Source of the DNA: Stutzerimonas balearica DSM 6083
GTDB lineage: Bacteria; Pseudomonadota; Gammaproteobacteria; Pseudomonadales; Pseudomonadaceae
Assembly: GCF_000818015.1 (NCBI RefSeq)
Contig: NZ_CP007511.1
Location: 1,164,001 to 1,228,000 of the forward strand
Direction: 5' to 3'
Length of the DNA stretch: 64,000 bases
Shown here: positions 29,267 through 38,692 of the stretch, piece after piece
How the letters are laid out: every line of letters begins with the position of its first letter
Numbering within the stretch: the stretch's first letter is position 1
Translations under genes and position numbers: made by a program
The notes under the pieces: model-generated
Databases searched by the model: none
Seen by the model: only the letters and a program-made list of their open reading frames with translations
Told to the model about the DNA's origin: nothing

Positions 29267-29296
29267 AAAAAAGGGCGACCCGCGGGCCGCCCTTTT
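29267..29296 (-). terminator. Rho-independent terminator after the Tsx-like gene
   Basis: AAAAGGGCG and CGCCCTTTT form a stem around a GC-rich inner hairpin, followed on the minus strand by six Ts. It begins 16 bases after the stop codon of the porin gene. Confidence 0.88.
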
Positions 29297-29312
29297 CGGT
29301 GTTGCCGCAGAC

Positions 29313-30125
29313 TCAGAAATGCACCTTGACGATGGCGCTGAAGGTGTTCTGGTCGGTCTTGCCCACGAAGTTGCGGCTCACGAAGCCGCCATCCTCGATG
29401 CCGTACTTGTTGCTCCAGTAGTCGTACTCGATACCGACGTACAGCTGCTTCTCGCCCCAGTTCAGCGCCTTGCCCAGGTCGTACTTGATCTGCGGGGTGA
29501 AGTGGAAGTTGGCGTGGTATTCCTCGCCGCGCGAGTTGCGGTCGTTGTCCACCACCCAGTCGATGAAGCCGTCGATGAGGATGTCCGAGTTGCCCACCGG
29601 CAGGGTGTAGCCCCACACCGGGGTGATCTGCCAGACGCCATCGCCGGCGCGATCGCCGTCGGTGTTGCGGTTGTAGATGTTCAGCGAGAAGTAGTCGAAG
29701 CCCGGGATGTCGAGATCGAAGCCGGGGCCGATCAGGTAGCTCTCCACGTCGCCTTCGCCGAACTCGTAGGTCATGGCCAGCAAGACGTCCTTGACCGGAC
29801 CGACGCTCAGGTCGCGCTGGAAGATCTTGCCGAACGACAGGCGTGGGGAAAATTCGCCGTAGAAGCTGCTGTCGTCGTTGCCGTTGTCGTTGCCCTTGCC
29901 GTTGTAGTGGATCGAGTCGACGAAGAAGAAGGTGTCGCCGTACTTCCAGCCATTGACGTGTTCGAAGGTCACGGTCTGCTGGATCGGCGAGTCGATCTTG
30001 TAGTTGTGCCCGTACAGGTAGGTCAGGCTGTTGTTCTGCCAGTACAGCAGGCCTTCGGCCATCGCCGGCGCGGCCAGCGTGCTGCCCGCCAGGGCCAGAG
30101 CGAGGGGAGCGGTCTTCAGGTGCAT
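29313..30125 (-). CDS. Tsx-like nucleoside-specific channel porin
   Basis: The 270-residue protein has a signal peptide (about 1-22, ending PAMA) and a beta-barrel of the nucleoside-specific channel-forming (Tsx) family, opening GLLYWQNNSLTYLYGHNY and closing with VKVHF, the terminal phenylalanine typical of outer-membrane proteins. It should allow nucleosides or bases across the outer membrane, feeding the purine pathway encoded nearby. ATG at 30125 follows AGGAACC; the upstream 18 codons of open frame are not signal-like. A GntR-box palindrome lies 420 bp upstream. Confidence 0.88.
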   Translation of the reverse strand: MHLKTAPLALALAGSTLAAPAMAEGLLYWQNNSLTYLYGHNYKIDSPIQQTVTFEHVNGWKYGDTFFFVDSIHYNGKGNDNGNDDSSFYGEFSPRLSFGKIFQRDLSVGPVKDVLLAMTYEFGEGDVESYLIGPGFDLDIPGFDYFSLNIYNRNTDGDRAGDGVWQITPVWGYTLPVGNSDILIDGFIDWVVDNDRNSRGEEYHANFHFTPQIKYDLGKALNWGEKQLYVGIEYDYWSNKYGIEDGGFVSRNFVGKTDQNTFSAIVKVHF

Positions 30126-30560
30126 GGGGAGGTTCCTGTGGTTGCCAAGTGTCGTTTTTTGCCTCGCATTGTCTTGCAAGCGCAGCGAGGCGGGAAGCGT
30201 GCTGCGGCGTCAGCCCGGTGAACCTGCGTCGGTTCGGCTGAGGCATGGCGTCGCAGGCGACGGGCCGGTGGCGTCAGGCGGCTGAGGATTGTCCTGCAGC
30301 GCAGGCGGCGGACCGTGACGTCGGGCGGGCGCTGGACGGGCGAGCGAGGTTCGCGAAAGGGGCGACATGCGTCGGCTGGCAGGGATCTGCCAAGGGTGTG
30401 GAGTCATTGCTAAGCCTGCCAGTTGTTGTTGTGTGGTCGTGGGCTTGCGGGGCACGGCCACCGCTGCACGAGGCAGCGGCGCGGTGCCGATAACGTGCTG
30501 GACTATAGCAGGCTGTATTCAGCTATGCGAACAATTGAATTGCATTTTGTACACAATGAT
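30126..30560. other. Long leader of the Tsx-like gene with GntR-box palindrome
   Basis: This 435-base gap between the Tsx-like gene and the antiporter stop codon holds no supported gene. TTGTACACAA, a perfect palindrome of the GntR-box type, lies at 30547-30556. A minus-strand TATAGT (30508-30503) is a possible -10 box, which would give a leader near 370 bases. Several GC-rich hairpins are visible (for example around 30250 and 30460), but I recognise no known riboswitch. Confidence 0.45.
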
Positions 30561-32111
30561 TCAGGCGTCCGGCTGCAGTTCGCGCGCGACGTTCTCCGCC
30601 AGGCCCGTGCCGGCCTCGGTCATCGTCAGGTAGGTCCGATCTGCACCGGCAGCCTGGATGCGCTCGGCGATGTCTTCGTACATCGCATGCGAGACGATCA
30701 ACCCGGTGAAGCCGATGTCGCGCAGCTTGGTGGTCGAGATGATCTTTGCCTCGGCGTCGTTCATCGCCAGTACCACCGCCTTGACCTGGTTCATTTCCAG
30801 GGTCTGCCAGAACATCTGGTCCTCGGCGTCTGCGAAGAAGATATTGCGGCCTTCGGTGAGGTTGCGCTGGACCATCACCGGGTCCGAGTCGAGGCTGACC
30901 AGGCGGAAGCCCTTGCCTTGCAGGTGATCGTAGGCCGCGCGCCCGGTGCGCCCCATGCCCATCACCAGGATCTGCGCGGCGCCGAGCGACACCGGCTGCT
31001 CGTCCGGGTGGCGGATGTTGCGTTCCAGCGGGATCAGGCGGCGCGCCAGGCGATCGTAGAGCGGGTGCGAGAGGCGGTTGAGCTGCGCGGAAACGACGAA
31101 CGACAGCGCCACGGCGACTGCGAGCGGCGTCAGCCATTGCGGCAATACCACGCTGGCGACGATCAGGCCGAACTCGCTGTAGTTGGTCAGGCTCGTGGCG
31201 CTGAGAAAGGCGCTGCGCGCGCGCAGGCGGAAGCCCAGGAAGAGAAAGAAGAACAGCACGCCCTTGAGAGGCAGCAGCAGTGCGACGACGGCGGCGAAGA
31301 TCATCGCGTCGCTGTCGGGCAGGCCGCGGATGCCGATCTGCAGAAAGAAACCGACGAGAAAGACTTCCTTGATCGCCCACAGCGAGTTGGATAGCTCCGT
31401 GGCGCGCTTGTGCTTGGCCAGCATGGCGCCGAACGCCAGCGCACCGAGCTCGGAGCTCAGACCGACGCTTTCGAAGCCGACTCCGCCGACCACCAGCGCC
31501 AGCATCAGGCCGAGCAGCACCAGCAGCTCTTCGTGACCGGAATGGTCGAGCAGGCGGAACAGCAGCGGGCGCAGCAGGGGCAGCAGGAACACCAGCAGCG
31601 CCCAGGGCGAGGGGACCTGGCCGGCGGCCAGGCTCATGACCACCAGCGCGATGAGGTCCTGGATGATCAGCACGCCGATCGCGACCCGCCCGTGAAAGGC
31701 CTTCAGCTCCCGTTTGCCTTCCAGCACCTTGGCCGCCAGCACGGTGCTGGAAAACGACAGCGCGACGGCGATCAACAGGCTGTCGCGCCAGCTGGCATCG
31801 AAGATGAACACCACCGCCGGCAACACCAGCAGGCTGGAAATGGCGAAGTGCAGCAGGCTGCCGCCAATGACCTCGCGCCTGGCCAGGTTGCTGAGCTTGA
31901 GCTTGAGGCCGACGGTGAACAGCAACAGCAGCACGCCGAGGTGGGCCAGGTGCTGAAGGATCTCGCTGTCGTCCGGGCCGACGCCGATGCGCTCGCCGGC
32001 CGCGGCCAGGGCAAAGCCGGCGCCGAGGTAGCCGATCAGCGGCGGCAGGCCGATGGACCGGGCCACGAGGCCCAGAACGAACGCGAAGGCGATCCAGCTG
32101 GCTTCAATCAT
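30561..32111 (-). CDS. KefC-type cation:proton antiporter (CPA2) with TrkA-N domain
   Basis: The 516-residue protein has about 12 membrane helices (1-375) of the Na+/H+ exchanger superfamily and a C-terminal TrkA-N/RCK domain starting QILVMGMGRTGRAAYDHL, a Rossmann fold that binds NAD(H) or nucleotide. The RCK end has DAEAKIISTTKLRD. It is probably a potassium or sodium efflux antiporter in the inner membrane. Start ATG at 32111. It sits between the Tsx-like gene and the P-type ATPase on the same strand and has no obvious link to purines. Confidence 0.9.
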   Translation of the reverse strand: MIEASWIAFAFVLGLVARSIGLPPLIGYLGAGFALAAAGERIGVGPDDSEILQHLAHLGVLLLLFTVGLKLKLSNLARREVIGGSLLHFAISSLLVLPAVVFIFDASWRDSLLIAVALSFSSTVLAAKVLEGKRELKAFHGRVAIGVLIIQDLIALVVMSLAAGQVPSPWALLVFLLPLLRPLLFRLLDHSGHEELLVLLGLMLALVVGGVGFESVGLSSELGALAFGAMLAKHKRATELSNSLWAIKEVFLVGFFLQIGIRGLPDSDAMIFAAVVALLLPLKGVLFFFLFLGFRLRARSAFLSATSLTNYSEFGLIVASVVLPQWLTPLAVAVALSFVVSAQLNRLSHPLYDRLARRLIPLERNIRHPDEQPVSLGAAQILVMGMGRTGRAAYDHLQGKGFRLVSLDSDPVMVQRNLTEGRNIFFADAEDQMFWQTLEMNQVKAVVLAMNDAEAKIISTTKLRDIGFTGLIVSHAMYEDIAERIQAAGADRTYLTMTEAGTGLAENVARELQPDA

Positions 32112-32181
32112 CGAGGGGCTTCCGGGACGGGCGGGGCGCCGAATTGTAACGGCCGGACGCCGGTTGTCGAGTACGAGCGGC

Positions 32182-34935
32182 CTACCGGTCCGCCGCGTTC
32201 GGGCGCTGGCCGAGCCGACGGCCCAGCGACGTGCGGCGGATCACCAGTTTTTCCAGCTCGGCGACCAGCAGCACGAGCAACCCCGCGGCGAGCGCCTGCA
32301 GCCACTGCAGGAGCGTCAGGTCGACCGAACCGAACAGCGCCTGCATCGCTGGCGCGTGGGTGAACGCCAGCTGCAGCGGCAGGCACGCTGCGATCGACAG
32401 CAGCACGTAGGGGTTGGCGGTCAGCCCGCGGCGATTCAGCACCGAGGCAAAGATCGAGCGGCTGCTGACCAGGTAGAAGATCTCGGCCATCACCACGGCA
32501 TTGACCGCCAGGGTGCGTGCGGTCTGCACGTCGCCGCTGCGCTGCATTTCCCAGAGGAACACGCCCAGCGCGCCGATCATCATCAGCAACGAGACCATGA
32601 CCACGCGCCAGGCGAAGAAGCCGCTGAGCAAAGGCTCGCTCGGTGGCCGGGGCGGGCGCGTCATGATGCCCCGTTCGGCCGGCTCGAAGGCCAGCGCCAG
32701 CCCGAGCGTGCTGGAGGTGACCAGGTTGACCCACAGTACCTGTGCCGGGGTCATCGGCAGCGCCAGCTCGAAGAGGATCGCGGCGATCACCACCAGCGCC
32801 TCGCCGCCGTTGGTCGGCAGCGAGAACAGCACGAACTTCTTCAGGTTGTCGTACACCGCGCGGCCTTCGCGCACGGCTGCGGCGATGGTGGCGAAATTGT
32901 CATCGGTCAGCACCATGGCGGCGGCTTCCTTGGCCGCCTCGGTGCCCTTGAGGCCCATCGCCACGCCGACATCGGCGCGCTTGAGCGCCGGTGCATCGTT
33001 GACCCCGTCGCCGGTCATGGCGACCACTTCGCCGCTGGCCTGCAGGGCCTCGACCAGGCGCAGCTTGTGCTCGGGGCTGGCCCGGGCGAAGACGTCGACG
33101 TCGCGCACCACGCGACGCAGCTCGGCGTCCTCCATCAGCGCCACCTCGGCGCCGGTGATTGCCGCACTGCCATGGCCGATGTCCAGCTGCGCTCCGATCG
33201 CGCGGGCGGTTTCGGCGTGGTCGCCGGTGATCATCTTCACCTGGATGCCGGCGCGGTGGCATTCGTTGACGGCGGCAATGGCTTCCTCGCGCGGCGGGTC
33301 GATGATGCCGACCAGCGCCACGAGGCCGAAGCCGCCGTGCATATCGCTCGCCTGCAGATGCCCGCTTGCCGGTTCGGCACGCTTGCAGGCCAGGGCCAGC
33401 AGGCGCAGGCCGCGCGCGGCGATGTCGGTGGCCATGCGCCGCCAGTAGTCCGCGTCGAGCGGCTGCGCGCCGCTGTCACCGAGCTGGTGGTCGCACATCT
33501 CCATCAGCCGTTCCGGTGCGCCCTTGACGAACAGCCAGCAGGCGCCGTCGCTGTCGCGGTGCTGGCTGGCCATGAAGCGGTGCTGGGACTCGAAGGGAAT
33601 CGAGTCGAGGCGTGGCCAGGCGGCATCGGCAATGTGCTGGGTGAAGCCGACCTTGCCGCCGAGCACCAGCAGCGCGCCTTCGGTGGGGTCGCCGTCGACC
33701 TGCCAGTGGCCGTCGCGTTCGTGCAGCCGCGCATCGTTGCACAGCACGCCGATGCGAATCGCCAGCGCCAGGGACGGGTAGTGGTCCGGGTCGATGATGC
33801 GCCCGTCGAGGGTGCAGTCGCCAACCGGCGCGTAGCCCACGCCGCCGACCTCGAAGCGGTGCGCCGCGCAGACGACGCGTTGCACGGTCATCTCGTTGCG
33901 CGTCAGGGTGCCGGTCTTGTCCGAACAGATCACCGTGACCGAGCCGAGCGTCTCCACCGCCGGCAGGCGCCGGATGATGGCGTTGCGCTGGGCCATGCGC
34001 TGCACGCCGAGCGCCAGGGTAACGGTCATGATCGCCGGCAGGCCTTCGGGAATGGCGGCAGCCGCCAGGGCCACGACCATGAGAAACATGTCCTCGGCGC
34101 CGTGGCCGCGCCAGAGCGTGCCGAGGGCGAAGGTGAGGGCACAGACGGCGAGGATGACAAAGGCCAGCACGCGGCCGAAGCGGTCGACCTGGCGCAGCAG
34201 TGGCGTGGCCAGTTGGCGGATGTCGGTCAGCAGGCGATTGATCTGGCCGAGTTCGGTATCGCTGCCGGTGCCGACCACCAGGCCCGTCGCTTGGCCGTAC
34301 ACCACAAGGGTGCCGGAATAGGCCATGTCGTAGCGATCACCGAGCGGTGCGCTGGCGGCGACCGCCTCGATGTGTTTTTCCACCGGCAGCGATTCGCCGG
34401 TCAGCGCCGCCTCCTCGACACGCAGCTCCCTGACCGTGAGCAGGCGCAGGTCGGCCGGCACGCGGTCGCCGGAGGCCAGTAGCACACGGTCGCCGGGCAC
34501 CAGCTCGGCGGCGTCGATCTGTCGGCGGCTGCCGTCACGGATGACGGTGGCCTGGGTCGAGAGCATGCCGCGAATGGCATCCAGCGCCGCTTCGGCCTTG
34601 CCTTCCTGGATGAAGCCGATCACGGCATTGATCACCGCGGCCGCCAGCAGCACGGCGGCGTCCACCCAGTGCTCGAGCAGCGCGGTGATGACCGAGCTGG
34701 CGAGCATCACGTAGAGCAGGATGTTGTGGAACTGCGCGAGCAGGCGCATCAGCGGGCTGCGGGTCTTCGGCGGGGCGAGGCGGTTGGCGCCGTAGCGCTG
34801 CAGGCGTGCGCGCGCCTCGTTCTCGCTCAGGCCGCTTGGGCCGGTGTCCAGTCGCCGGGCGACTTCCTCGGTGGGCAGGCTGTGCCAATCGGTGCGTGGA
34901 GCGCGGCTTGCATCCTGGCTGGAGCGGTCTTTCAT
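32182..34935 (-). CDS. P2-type cation-transporting ATPase
   Basis: The 917-residue protein is a complete P-type ATPase of the P2 (SERCA/Na,K-like) group: N-terminal cation domain, actuator motif LTGESLPVEK, ion-site motif PEGLP (296-300), phosphorylated D339 in CSDKTGTLT, nucleotide-domain KGAPE, hinge MTGDGVNDAPALKRADVG, and C-terminal helices. It pumps a cation, perhaps calcium or another divalent or monovalent ion, at the cost of ATP. ATG at 34935. It lies 70 bp upstream of the KefC-type antiporter gene, which may form an ion homeostasis pair with it. Confidence 0.93.
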   Translation of the reverse strand: MKDRSSQDASRAPRTDWHSLPTEEVARRLDTGPSGLSENEARARLQRYGANRLAPPKTRSPLMRLLAQFHNILLYVMLASSVITALLEHWVDAAVLLAAAVINAVIGFIQEGKAEAALDAIRGMLSTQATVIRDGSRRQIDAAELVPGDRVLLASGDRVPADLRLLTVRELRVEEAALTGESLPVEKHIEAVAASAPLGDRYDMAYSGTLVVYGQATGLVVGTGSDTELGQINRLLTDIRQLATPLLRQVDRFGRVLAFVILAVCALTFALGTLWRGHGAEDMFLMVVALAAAAIPEGLPAIMTVTLALGVQRMAQRNAIIRRLPAVETLGSVTVICSDKTGTLTRNEMTVQRVVCAAHRFEVGGVGYAPVGDCTLDGRIIDPDHYPSLALAIRIGVLCNDARLHERDGHWQVDGDPTEGALLVLGGKVGFTQHIADAAWPRLDSIPFESQHRFMASQHRDSDGACWLFVKGAPERLMEMCDHQLGDSGAQPLDADYWRRMATDIAARGLRLLALACKRAEPASGHLQASDMHGGFGLVALVGIIDPPREEAIAAVNECHRAGIQVKMITGDHAETARAIGAQLDIGHGSAAITGAEVALMEDAELRRVVRDVDVFARASPEHKLRLVEALQASGEVVAMTGDGVNDAPALKRADVGVAMGLKGTEAAKEAAAMVLTDDNFATIAAAVREGRAVYDNLKKFVLFSLPTNGGEALVVIAAILFELALPMTPAQVLWVNLVTSSTLGLALAFEPAERGIMTRPPRPPSEPLLSGFFAWRVVMVSLLMMIGALGVFLWEMQRSGDVQTARTLAVNAVVMAEIFYLVSSRSIFASVLNRRGLTANPYVLLSIAACLPLQLAFTHAPAMQALFGSVDLTLLQWLQALAAGLLVLLVAELEKLVIRRTSLGRRLGQRPNAADR

Positions 34936-35092
34936 CGAGACACCCTGGGCGGCAACGGCGTGATCGCAGACGTCTCCAGCCTAGCCAAGCGTGACTGGCG
35001 ATGGCTGACTTCAGGCAAACCGGGGGCATTTTCGAGGCGGTGAATTTGTAACAGCCGACGAACGCGGCGGGGGGCGGGGTGCTGCGAGGGAG

Positions 35093-35115
35093 GCGCCGGG
35101 GCGTGACCCCGGCGC
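35093..35115 (-). terminator. Hairpin after puuD
   Basis: GCGCCGGGG CGTGA CCCCGGCGC is a perfect 9-bp stem with a 5-base loop, six bases after the puuD stop codon. It lacks a T run but is well placed to end the puuE-puuD operon. Confidence 0.65.
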
Positions 35116-35121
35116 TTGCGC

Positions 35122-36351
35122 TCAGTCGATGTGGGCGCCCGTGGCGATCCAGCTGGCGATGAGGTCACGCTCGTCCTGGGTCATCTGGGTGATGTTGCCC
35201 AGTGGCATGATCTGGCTGGCGACGCTCTGGGCGTGGATCTTCGCGGCCTGCTGGCGGATCTGCTCGGGCGTGTCGAACATCACCCCGGCCGGTGCGCTGG
35301 CGAACATCGGGCTGCTCGGCTTGGCCGAGTGGCAGACGGCGCAGCGCTCTTCGATGACCTTGTTGACCTCGGCAAAGCTCGGCGCCTGGCCTTGGGCCTC
35401 GACCGTGACGCTGGCCTGCTCCGGCGAGGTGGCGGCCAGGTTCGGCGCGCTGTTCGGGCGGTTCGGCGAGGTGACGAAGGCCAGGCAGATCATCCCCACC
35501 GCGGCGGCGGGCAATGCCCAGGCGAAGCGGTTGCTCTCGTGGCGGGTGTTGAAGAAGTGGCGCACCAGCACCGAGAGCGCGGCCAGGCCGGCGAGAATCA
35601 GCCAGTTGTACTGGCTGCCGTAGGTGCTCGGGAAGTGGTTGCTGATCATGATGAACAGCACCGGCAGGGTGAAGTAGTTGTTGTGCCGCGAGCGCAGCAG
35701 GCCCTTGGCCGGCAGCACCGGGTCGGGCGTGCGATTCTGCTCGATGGCGGCGACCAGGGCGCGCTGGGCCGGCATGATGATGCGGAACACGTTGCCGACC
35801 ATGATGGTGCCCATCAGCGCGCCGGTGTGGATGTAGGCCGCGCGGCCGCTGAAGATCTGCGAATAGCCCCAGCAGGCGGCGATCACCAGCACGAACAGCA
35901 CCAGGCCGAGCAGCGCGGGGGTCTTGCCCAGCGGCGAGTCGCACAGCAGGTCGTAGACGAACCAGCCGACGATCAGCGAGCCGAAGCCGATCGCCACGGC
36001 AGTGGCGGGCGCCAGCTCGCTGCCCGGTGCGATCAGGTACAGGCTCGGGTTGAGGTAGTAGACCACCAGCAGCAGGGCCACGCCCGACAGCCAGGTGGTG
36101 TAGGCCTCCCACTTGAACCAGTGCAGGTTCTCCGGCATCTGCGGCGGGGCGAGCTTGTATTTCTCCAGGTGGTAGATACCGCCACCGTGGATGGCCCAGA
36201 GGTCACCCGACAGCCCTTCGCGCGGATTGCTGCGGTTGAGGTTGTTCTCCAGCCAGACGAAATAGAAGGAGGCACCGATCCAGGCGATGCCGACGATCAT
36301 GTGTATCCAGCGAATTCCCAGGTTCAGCCATTCGGTCAGATGTGCGTCCAC
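35122..36351 (-). CDS. puuD: Urate hydroxylase PuuD
   Basis: The 409-residue protein has eight or so membrane helices in its first 290 residues (start AHLTEWLNLGIRWIHMIVGIAW, HNNYFTLPVLFIMISNHFP) and a C-terminal cytochrome c domain with CAVCH at 337-341 and the axial methionine in SQIMPLGN. This is the membrane-bound urate oxidase that makes 5-hydroxyisourate and passes electrons to the respiratory chain rather than producing hydrogen peroxide. It ends the operon puuE-uraD-alc-allA-puuD and is followed by a hairpin. Confidence 0.96.
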   Translation of the reverse strand: MDAHLTEWLNLGIRWIHMIVGIAWIGASFYFVWLENNLNRSNPREGLSGDLWAIHGGGIYHLEKYKLAPPQMPENLHWFKWEAYTTWLSGVALLLVVYYLNPSLYLIAPGSELAPATAVAIGFGSLIVGWFVYDLLCDSPLGKTPALLGLVLFVLVIAACWGYSQIFSGRAAYIHTGALMGTIMVGNVFRIIMPAQRALVAAIEQNRTPDPVLPAKGLLRSRHNNYFTLPVLFIMISNHFPSTYGSQYNWLILAGLAALSVLVRHFFNTRHESNRFAWALPAAAVGMICLAFVTSPNRPNSAPNLAATSPEQASVTVEAQGQAPSFAEVNKVIEERCAVCHSAKPSSPMFASAPAGVMFDTPEQIRQQAAKIHAQSVASQIMPLGNITQMTQDERDLIASWIATGAHID

Positions 36352-36434
36352 GTTGATTACCTCTTGTACGGCGGCTGCAGCTGCCGTCCTTTCTTCTTAT
36401 GGGTATCGGTCCGAGTCACCGCGCGCGGTTGGGC

Positions 36435-36947
36435 TCAGCGCGAAACCTGTTGGGGGTCGAGGAGGAGTTGCTGATCCTCCGTGAAGAAGTACTCGTCGCA
36501 GTTGTTGCCAGAACCGCTGCGATCGACCACCAGGAATTCATCCCGCTTTTCGATCGTCAGCACCGGGTGGTGCCAGACGCCGCGGTGGTAATTGACGCCC
36601 TGCCTGCCGTTGCTGCGGAAGGCGCGGACGTGGCCCGGTACAGGTGCATCGCCAAGTGGCGCGACCACGACCAGAAAGGGGTGGCCGAGCAGCGGCACGA
36701 AGGCCTGGCTGCCCAGCGGATGACGTTCCAGCATGCGGATGACCAGCGGCATTTCCAGCGCTTCGGCACTGAAGATGCTGATGATCGCCCTGTCCTCGGG
36801 TTCGGCCGTCTCGACCGTGGCCAGCTTGTGATAGCGGCGGGTCGAGCCGTTGTTGATCATGAAGAACTCGCTGCCTTCGGTCTCGATGACGTCGCCGAAG
36901 GGGGCGAAGGCTTCCTTGGTCAGTGGCTCGATGGTCAGGGTGCGCAT
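36435..36947 (-). CDS. allA: Ureidoglycolate lyase AllA
   Basis: The 170-residue cupin-like protein starts RTLTIEPLTKEAFAPFGDVIE and has the conserved core RAFRSNGRQGVNYHRGVWHHPVL and EFLVVDR. It cleaves ureidoglycolate to glyoxylate and urea, linking allantoin breakdown to the gcl operon at 14-19 kb. It is 83 bp upstream of puuD. Between it and alc is a CCCTCACCC-type repeat. Confidence 0.95.
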   Translation of the reverse strand: MRTLTIEPLTKEAFAPFGDVIETEGSEFFMINNGSTRRYHKLATVETAEPEDRAIISIFSAEALEMPLVIRMLERHPLGSQAFVPLLGHPFLVVVAPLGDAPVPGHVRAFRSNGRQGVNYHRGVWHHPVLTIEKRDEFLVVDRSGSGNNCDEYFFTEDQQLLLDPQQVSR

Positions 36948-36997
36948 GGTTTGCTCGTTCAGTTAGTGGATGCTTTTCATTATTCGCCGGGGCCGCC

Positions 36998-37101
36998 CCC
37001 TCACCCCGGCCCTCTCCCCAAGCGGGAGAGGGGGCACAAGGTTGAGCCCTGCGCCGCGCCAGTTCCCTCTCCCCTCTGGGGAGAGGGTCAGGGTGAGGGG
37101 A
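36998..37101. repeat. CCCTCACCC/GGGTGAGGG inverted repeat
   Basis: CCCCTCACCCCGGCCCTCTCCCC (36998 on) and, inverted, GGGGAGAGGGTCAGGGTGAGGGG (ending near 37101) frame a smaller hairpin around GCGGGAGAGG. This repeat family is widespread in gammaproteobacterial intergenic regions. It separates alc from allA within the operon. Confidence 0.85.
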
Positions 37102-37115
37102 TCCGATCCCGCTCC

Positions 37116-38111
37116 TTACTTCGCCACCTTGCCGAACAAGCGCAGCCGGCTGACGCCGCCGTCCGGGAAGATGTTCAGGCGCACGTGGGTCACCGGGCCG
37201 AGCTTGGCGATCTGCTCGACGAACTCGTGCTCGGCGTGCATGGAGAGCTTCTGGCTCGGCAGCAGTTCACGCCAGAACAGGCTCTGGGTCTCGATCTGGC
37301 TGTCGGTGCCGCCTTTGACGTAAGCCGCCTGGATCGAGCAGCTGTCCGGGTAGTTGCCCTTGAAGTGCAGGGTATCGACGACGATGCGCTCGATCTCGCC
37401 CGGGTGGCCGAGGGCGACGATCACCCAGTCATTGCCGGGGGTGCGACGGCGGGCGGTTTCCCAGCCGTCGCCCATGTTCTCGCCACGGTTGGGGTTGAGG
37501 ATGTTGCTCATGCGGCCGAAGTGCTCGTCGGAGCAGGCCAGCGCGCGGCCACCGTTGAGGGCGGCGGCGAGGTCGATCTGCTCGTTGTCGCCGATGCTGC
37601 TCCAGTCGCGGTACGGAATGCCGTGCACGCGCAGACGGGCGACGCCGCCGTCCGGGTAGATGTTGAAGCGCAGGTGGCTGACCGGCTTGTCGAAGGCGAT
37701 CTCGTGGTAGTGATGGCTGTTGCCCTTGAGCTCGACGGCCGGCAGGACTTCGGTCCAGACGGTGTCGTCGTTCGGATCGCCTTCAGCGACGAAGCAGGCT
37801 TCCAGCGAGGCCGACGGCGGGTAGTTGCCGGTGAAGTGGCTGGTGTCGATGTCCACGCCCTTGATCCAGCCCGGTACGCCGAGGCGGATCACCGCATGGT
37901 CGTAACCTTCGAAGCGCTTGCGGCGCGACTCCCAGCCGTCCATCCACTTGCCGTTGTCATCGAACACGCCCTCCTTCCATACGGCCGGCGTCGGCTGGAA
38001 CAGCCGGTTGACGTCGGCGAACCAGTCGTCAGTGACGGAAATGGCGCGGGTGCCCAGGCGGGCGTCGGCCAGGTTGACGTATTTCTCGAAGGGTACGGCG
38101 TAAGCTTTCAT
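37116..38111 (-). CDS. alc: Allantoicase
   Basis: The 331-residue protein contains two homologous allantoicase jelly-roll domains (about 20-170 and 190-325). Repeated motifs are visible: [11 protein letters not shown]...[27 protein letters not shown] in the first and [11 protein letters not shown]...[26 protein letters not shown] in the second. It hydrolyses allantoate to ureidoglycolate and urea. The gene follows uraD by 65 bp. The start [20 protein letters not shown] at 38111 is typical. Confidence 0.96.
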   Translation of the reverse strand: MKAYAVPFEKYVNLADARLGTRAISVTDDWFADVNRLFQPTPAVWKEGVFDDNGKWMDGWESRRKRFEGYDHAVIRLGVPGWIKGVDIDTSHFTGNYPPSASLEACFVAEGDPNDDTVWTEVLPAVELKGNSHHYHEIAFDKPVSHLRFNIYPDGGVARLRVHGIPYRDWSSIGDNEQIDLAAALNGGRALACSDEHFGRMSNILNPNRGENMGDGWETARRRTPGNDWVIVALGHPGEIERIVVDTLHFKGNYPDSCSIQAAYVKGGTDSQIETQSLFWRELLPSQKLSMHAEHEFVEQIAKLGPVTHVRLNIFPDGGVSRLRLFGKVAK

Positions 38112-38176
38112 GGACTCGTCTGCCTTGGATGAGAAGCGGTTTCTGTCATTACTGCCTTTGTTGCGGTTGGTGCTCG

Positions 38177-38692
38177 TTACATCGCCTGCAGGCGGAACAG
38201 GGCGATCTTGTTGATTTCCGCCAACGCCCGGGTGAATTCCTGTTCGGGGCTGTTGTGGATGCGTTCTTCGAACGCGGCGAGGATCTGGTGCCGGTTGCTG
38301 CCCTTGACCGCCATGATGAAGGGGAAGCCGAACTTCGCCTTGTAGGCGTCATTCAGTTCGGTGAAGCGGGCGAACTCTTCTGGTGTGCATTCATGGATGC
38401 CGGCACCGGCCTGCTCGGAGGTGCTCGATGCGGTCAGCTCGCCGCGGATGGCGGCCTTGCCGGCGAGATCCGGGTGGGCGTTGACCAGCTTCAGCTGGGT
38501 GTCGTGGTCGGCGGCGAGCATCGCCTGGGACAGGCGGGTGTGCATCACCTCGACATAGTCCAGCGTCTCGTCGACGCCGGCGCCGTAGACCGTCTCGGCG
38601 ACCCAGGGCGAATGCTCGTAGACATCGGCGAAGGCGGCGACGAAGGCGTCGCGGTCAAGGGTCGAGGGCTTGATCGTCTTGAACGGGGTCAT
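38177..38692 (-). CDS. uraD: OHCU decarboxylase UraD
   Basis: The 171-residue protein has the family motif [11 protein letters not shown] with the catalytic histidine H73, and [10 protein letters not shown] followed by the C-terminal [10 protein letters not shown]. It converts 2-oxo-4-hydroxy-4-carboxy-5-ureidoimidazoline to S-allantoin. Its ATG shares one base with the puuE stop codon (TGATG), a sign of translational coupling. Confidence 0.96.
   Translation of the reverse strand: MTPFKTIKPSTLDRDAFVAAFADVYEHSPWVAETVYGAGVDETLDYVEVMHTRLSQAMLAADHDTQLKLVNAHPDLAGKAAIRGELTASSTSEQAGAGIHECTPEEFARFTELNDAYKAKFGFPFIMAVKGSNRHQILAAFEERIHNSPEQEFTRALAEINKIALFRLQAM

Noticed and set aside
28570..30246. Open frame of 558 codons on the minus strand across the Tsx-like gene
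   Set aside because: It is rich in arginine, glutamine and proline, lacks domains, and overlaps the Tsx-like gene, whose signal peptide and barrel are clear. It is a shadow of high-GC coding sequence.
30126..30560. Known purine riboswitch before the Tsx-like gene
   Set aside because: No purine-riboswitch core pattern is recognisable and such elements are rare in Pseudomonas; only a long leader is suggested.
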